Source: Hyella patelloides LEGE 07179
Lineage (GTDB): Bacteria; Cyanobacteriota; Cyanobacteriia; Cyanobacteriales; Xenococcaceae
Assembly: GCF_900659865.1 (NCBI RefSeq)
Contig: NZ_LR213789.1
Span: 1 to 45,200, forward strand
Reading direction: 5' to 3'
Length of the DNA stretch: 45,200 bases
Positions 43,029 through 45,200 of the stretch are shown one piece after another (positions within the stretch are counted from its first letter, which is position 1; each line of letters begins with the position of its first letter). The translations under genes were made by a program, and so were the position numbers. Below the pieces are notes generated by a model. That model did no database searches, was not told the origin of the DNA, and saw only the letters and a list, made by a program, of their open reading frames with translations.

Positions 43029-43120
43029 TTACCTAATCTATCTTTAATCAAGAGTTTCAATATAATTCTTGCTAAAATACTTAATATATTAACTATTAAT
43101 ACGCTAAGCAAAATTCAATC

Positions 43121-43633
43121 ATGGCAAAACTAACAGTCAAACAAAAACACTGGTTACTATCTGCCCACATTATTTTTGCAGCCCTGTGGACAGGAACAGT
43201 ATTGAGTATGTTTCTACTGTCTTGGACTAACAAGCAATCGAATAATCCTGAAGTACTCTATGCTTTGCATTCTGCGGTTAATTTGTTGGATGAGTATGTA
43301 GTAATTCCCGCAGCTACTGGTTCAGTGCTAACTGCAACCTTTCTTTGTTGGCTCACAAATTATGGCTTTATGAAATTTTGGTGGGTAATTTCTAAATGGT
43401 TTCTGACTATATCTTTAGTTGTCTTTGGGACATTTTGGCTGTATCCCTGGTCGAATACCGCAGAAGAGATCGCTCAAGAACAAGGTTTATCAGCTTTTAG
43501 CGATCGCGTTTATAGTTTAGATATTCAAGGCGTTTTTTTCGGTGCAGCAGTTCAAGCAATCTTATTAGTAGTAATTATCGGCATTTCAGTAATTAAGCCT
43601 TGGGGAAGACAAAAAATTATCAACCATAAATAA
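43121..43633 (+). CDS. Four-helix membrane protein (DUF2269-like)
   Basis: A 170-residue protein with four membrane helices at about 12-32, 60-77, 83-103 and 133-157. The N-terminal HIIFAALWTGTVLSMFLL and the general layout recall the DUF2269-type family; the assignment is from memory. Histidines at 11 and 16 and at 46 could bind heme, but this is inference. Located 92 bases behind the MarR regulator and 100 bases ahead of the P450. Confidence 0.7.
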   Translation: MAKLTVKQKHWLLSAHIIFAALWTGTVLSMFLLSWTNKQSNNPEVLYALHSAVNLLDEYVVIPAATGSVLTATFLCWLTNYGFMKFWWVISKWFLTISLVVFGTFWLYPWSNTAEEIAQEQGLSAFSDRVYSLDIQGVFFGAAVQAILLVVIIGISVIKPWGRQKIINHK

Positions 43634-43733
43634 AAATTTCCGACTAAATACTCTGGCAAAAGGCGATCGCTTTAAAATTCTTAATAAAAGTTTGTAAGAT
43701 AAGAAAAGCGACATCAAAAACCACCTTTGAACA

Positions 43734-45092
43734 ATGGCATTAGAAATACCCCAGGTTAAGCAACATACTTTTTTCCAGAGAATCCAATGGATTGCAGATC
43801 CTGTAGGCTATATGGAAAATGCAGTCCAAGATAATCCCGACTTATTTGCAGCAGAAGTTCTCGGTTTTGGAAATAGCATAGTTTTTGTGAATCATCCAGA
43901 AGCAATTAAAGAGCTATTATCCAAAGATAGACAAAGATTTCCTGCTTTAGGGAGTAAAAATGGAATTTTAAGACCCTTGGTAGGAGATAATTCCATTTTT
44001 TTACTTAGTGACGATCGCCATCAAAAACGTCGTAAGTTGTTATTACCACCCTTTCATGGAGAAAGAATGCACACCTATGGCAAACTAATTCGTGATTTAA
44101 CACTTAACATTTTTAACCAACTTTCCCCTGGAGAAACTTTCACTGCGAGAACTTTAACCCAAGATGTCTCCTTAAAAGTAATTTTAGAAGCTGTTTATGG
44201 TTTAGATAAGGGGGGAAGATCGCAAAAATTACGAGAATTAATGACCCAGATCGCTGACGCTTTTAATTCTCCTTTAACTTCCAGTTTATTGTTTTTCCGC
44301 TGGTTGCAACAAGACTGGGGTGCGTGGAGTCCTTGGGGTAAGTTTTTACGCCAGCAACAAGAATTAGATGAAGCTATTTACCAAGAAATAGCATCTCGAC
44401 GAGCCAATCAAGAGCCAAAACGTCAAGATATTTTATCTCTATTGATGTCAGCAACCGATGAAGCAGGAAACCCTTTAACCAATCAAGAGTTACGCGACGA
44501 GCTAATGACTTTGATGTTTGCGGGACATGAAACCACTGCAACTTCTATGGCTTGGGCGATGTACTGGATTCATCATTTACCAGAGGTCAAGCGTAAATTA
44601 ATAGCAGAGATCGCCAGCTTGGGAGATAATCCCGATCCGATGGCAATTATGAAGTTACCCTATCTGAATGCTATCTGTCAGGAAACTTTTCGGATTTATC
44701 CTGTAGCGATGTTAACTTTCCCCAGAGTGGCGCAGAATTCAGATGAGTTATTTGGTTACAAAGTCAAGCCAGGACAAGTATTTTTAGGCTGTATTTATCT
44801 GACTCACCAACGGGAAGATATTTACCCAGAACCCAAAAAATTTAAACCAGAAAGATTTTTAGACAAGCAATTCTCTCCCTACGAGTTCGTTACTTTTGGT
44901 GGGGGTTCTCGTCGCTGTATTGGAGAAGCTTTAGCCCAATTTGAAATGAAAATGGCGATCGCAACTATTCTATCTAATTACGATCTTACTTTAGCCAACA
45001 ACTTTCCTGAAAAGCCTGCTCGTCGAGGAGTTACCCTTGCACCTGGTACAGGAGTCAAAATGATCTTCAAAGGTATAGCAATACGTGGCTAA
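43734..45092 (+). CDS. Cytochrome P450 (CYP110-like)
   Basis: A 452-residue soluble P450. The heme ligand Cys395 lies in FGGGSRRCIG (388-397). The oxygen-binding I-helix is AGHETT (263-268), and ExxR is Glu317-Arg320. Length, the KQHTFFQRIQWIADPVGYM start and overall spacing fit the cyanobacterial CYP110 family, whose members hydroxylate fatty acids, alkanes or terpenoids. No membrane anchor is visible. No ferredoxin or reductase gene adjoins it. It lies last in the co-directional run that begins with the TetR-like gene, near desC. The substrate is not known. Confidence 0.92.
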   Translation: MALEIPQVKQHTFFQRIQWIADPVGYMENAVQDNPDLFAAEVLGFGNSIVFVNHPEAIKELLSKDRQRFPALGSKNGILRPLVGDNSIFLLSDDRHQKRRKLLLPPFHGERMHTYGKLIRDLTLNIFNQLSPGETFTARTLTQDVSLKVILEAVYGLDKGGRSQKLRELMTQIADAFNSPLTSSLLFFRWLQQDWGAWSPWGKFLRQQQELDEAIYQEIASRRANQEPKRQDILSLLMSATDEAGNPLTNQELRDELMTLMFAGHETTATSMAWAMYWIHHLPEVKRKLIAEIASLGDNPDPMAIMKLPYLNAICQETFRIYPVAMLTFPRVAQNSDELFGYKVKPGQVFLGCIYLTHQREDIYPEPKKFKPERFLDKQFSPYEFVTFGGGSRRCIGEALAQFEMKMAIATILSNYDLTLANNFPEKPARRGVTLAPGTGVKMIFKGIAIRG

Positions 45093-45119
45093 GTTAGGAC
45101 AAAACCAGCTAAGATTAAA

Positions 45120-45152
45120 GCGATCAGGCGAAGCCTGCCACTGCGTGATCGC
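45120..45152. repeat. Inverted repeat between the P450 and the transposase start
   Basis: GCGATCA (45120-45126) and TGATCGC (45146-45152) are perfectly complementary and enclose the small hairpin AGGCGAAGCCT (45126-45136). It is of a kind dispersed in cyanobacterial genomes. Confidence 0.6.
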
Positions 45153-45167
45153 CAAAACAGAAAAATA

Positions 45168-45200
45168 ATGCCTGCTCCCTATAGCTACGATTTAAGAAAA
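45168..45200 (+). CDS. Start of an IS630-family transposase (partial)
   Basis: The last 33 bases encode MPAPYSYDLRK from ATG 45168 and run off the window. This is the usual amino end of the helix-turn-helix part of IS630-type transposases in cyanobacteria, where a DDE part follows. Only 11 residues are visible, so intactness cannot be judged. Confidence 0.6.
   Translation, partial: MPAPYSYDLRK

Noticed and set aside
42551..43700. TGTAAG half-sites at the marR start and ahead of the P450 as further operators
   Set aside because: Only single half-sites of six or seven bases are present, with no second half in dyad symmetry. They are expected by chance in AT-rich DNA.
1..45200. tRNA, tmRNA and known riboswitches in intergenic gaps
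   Set aside because: Scanning by eye for T-loop, tmRNA-tag and common riboswitch cores found none. A covariance-model search would be needed to exclude weak cases.

Overview
The window is chromosomal DNA of a cyanobacterium. It is AT-rich and densely sprinkled with the HIP1 octamer GCGATCGC. Many genes are typically cyanobacterial: ArgZ-type arginine dihydrolase, an HpsJ-like membrane protein, an acyl-lipid desaturase, a PabB-PabC fusion, a CYP110-like P450 and a filamentous-haemagglutinin-type exoprotein. Intergenic regions carry heptanucleotide short tandem repeats (STRR), and IS200/IS605 and IS630 traces are present. The genus cannot be fixed from the sequence alone.

Layout. 0.2-8.7 kb: argZ, a membrane-anchored Ser/Thr kinase, a metallophosphoesterase broken by one stop codon, lnt, hpsJ-like, a small basic protein and a SAM hydroxide adenosyltransferase. 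8.8-13.4 kb: pepA, a CBS-domain protein, a short MITE-like element and an SLC12-type transporter. 13.6-19.3 kb: rpsO, a small conserved protein, comB, a secreted parallel beta-helix/SPOR protein, bioD and prs. 19.4-21.5 kb: lepB and pyrC, divergent with touching start codons, preceded by the remnant of a tandem duplication of the same junction; pyrC carries an apparent one-base frameshift. 21.6-26.5 kb: GT2-GtrA glycosyltransferase, rpmF, a sulfite-oxidase-like protein, rnc, an Mrr-nuclease/ParA-ATPase fusion broken by one stop, and a Uma2 remnant. 26.5-31.5 kb: rnpB with an STRR hairpin, an IS605-type right-end remnant, a HAD phosphatase, a squalene/phytoene synthase homologue and pabBC. 31.7-37.9 kb: a large TpsA-type exoprotein with a decayed tnpB element in front of it. 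38.0-45.2 kb: a small unknown gene, desC, then a co-directional run of a TetR-like regulator with an integrase-like tail, NDH-2-type oxidoreductase, MarR regulator, a membrane protein and a cytochrome P450, ending at the start of an IS630-type transposase.

Most genes are single housekeeping units, with few operons. The clearest functional group is the 38.6-45.1 kb block. Two near-identical dyad sites lie between desC and the TetR-like gene and suggest shared control of a desaturase, a membrane redox enzyme and a P450. The most unusual proteins are the TetR/degenerate tyrosine-recombinase fusion and the Mrr/ParA fusion. Four genes are interrupted by single events (4604, 20341, 24995, 37314). 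Any of these could be true decay or a sequence error.
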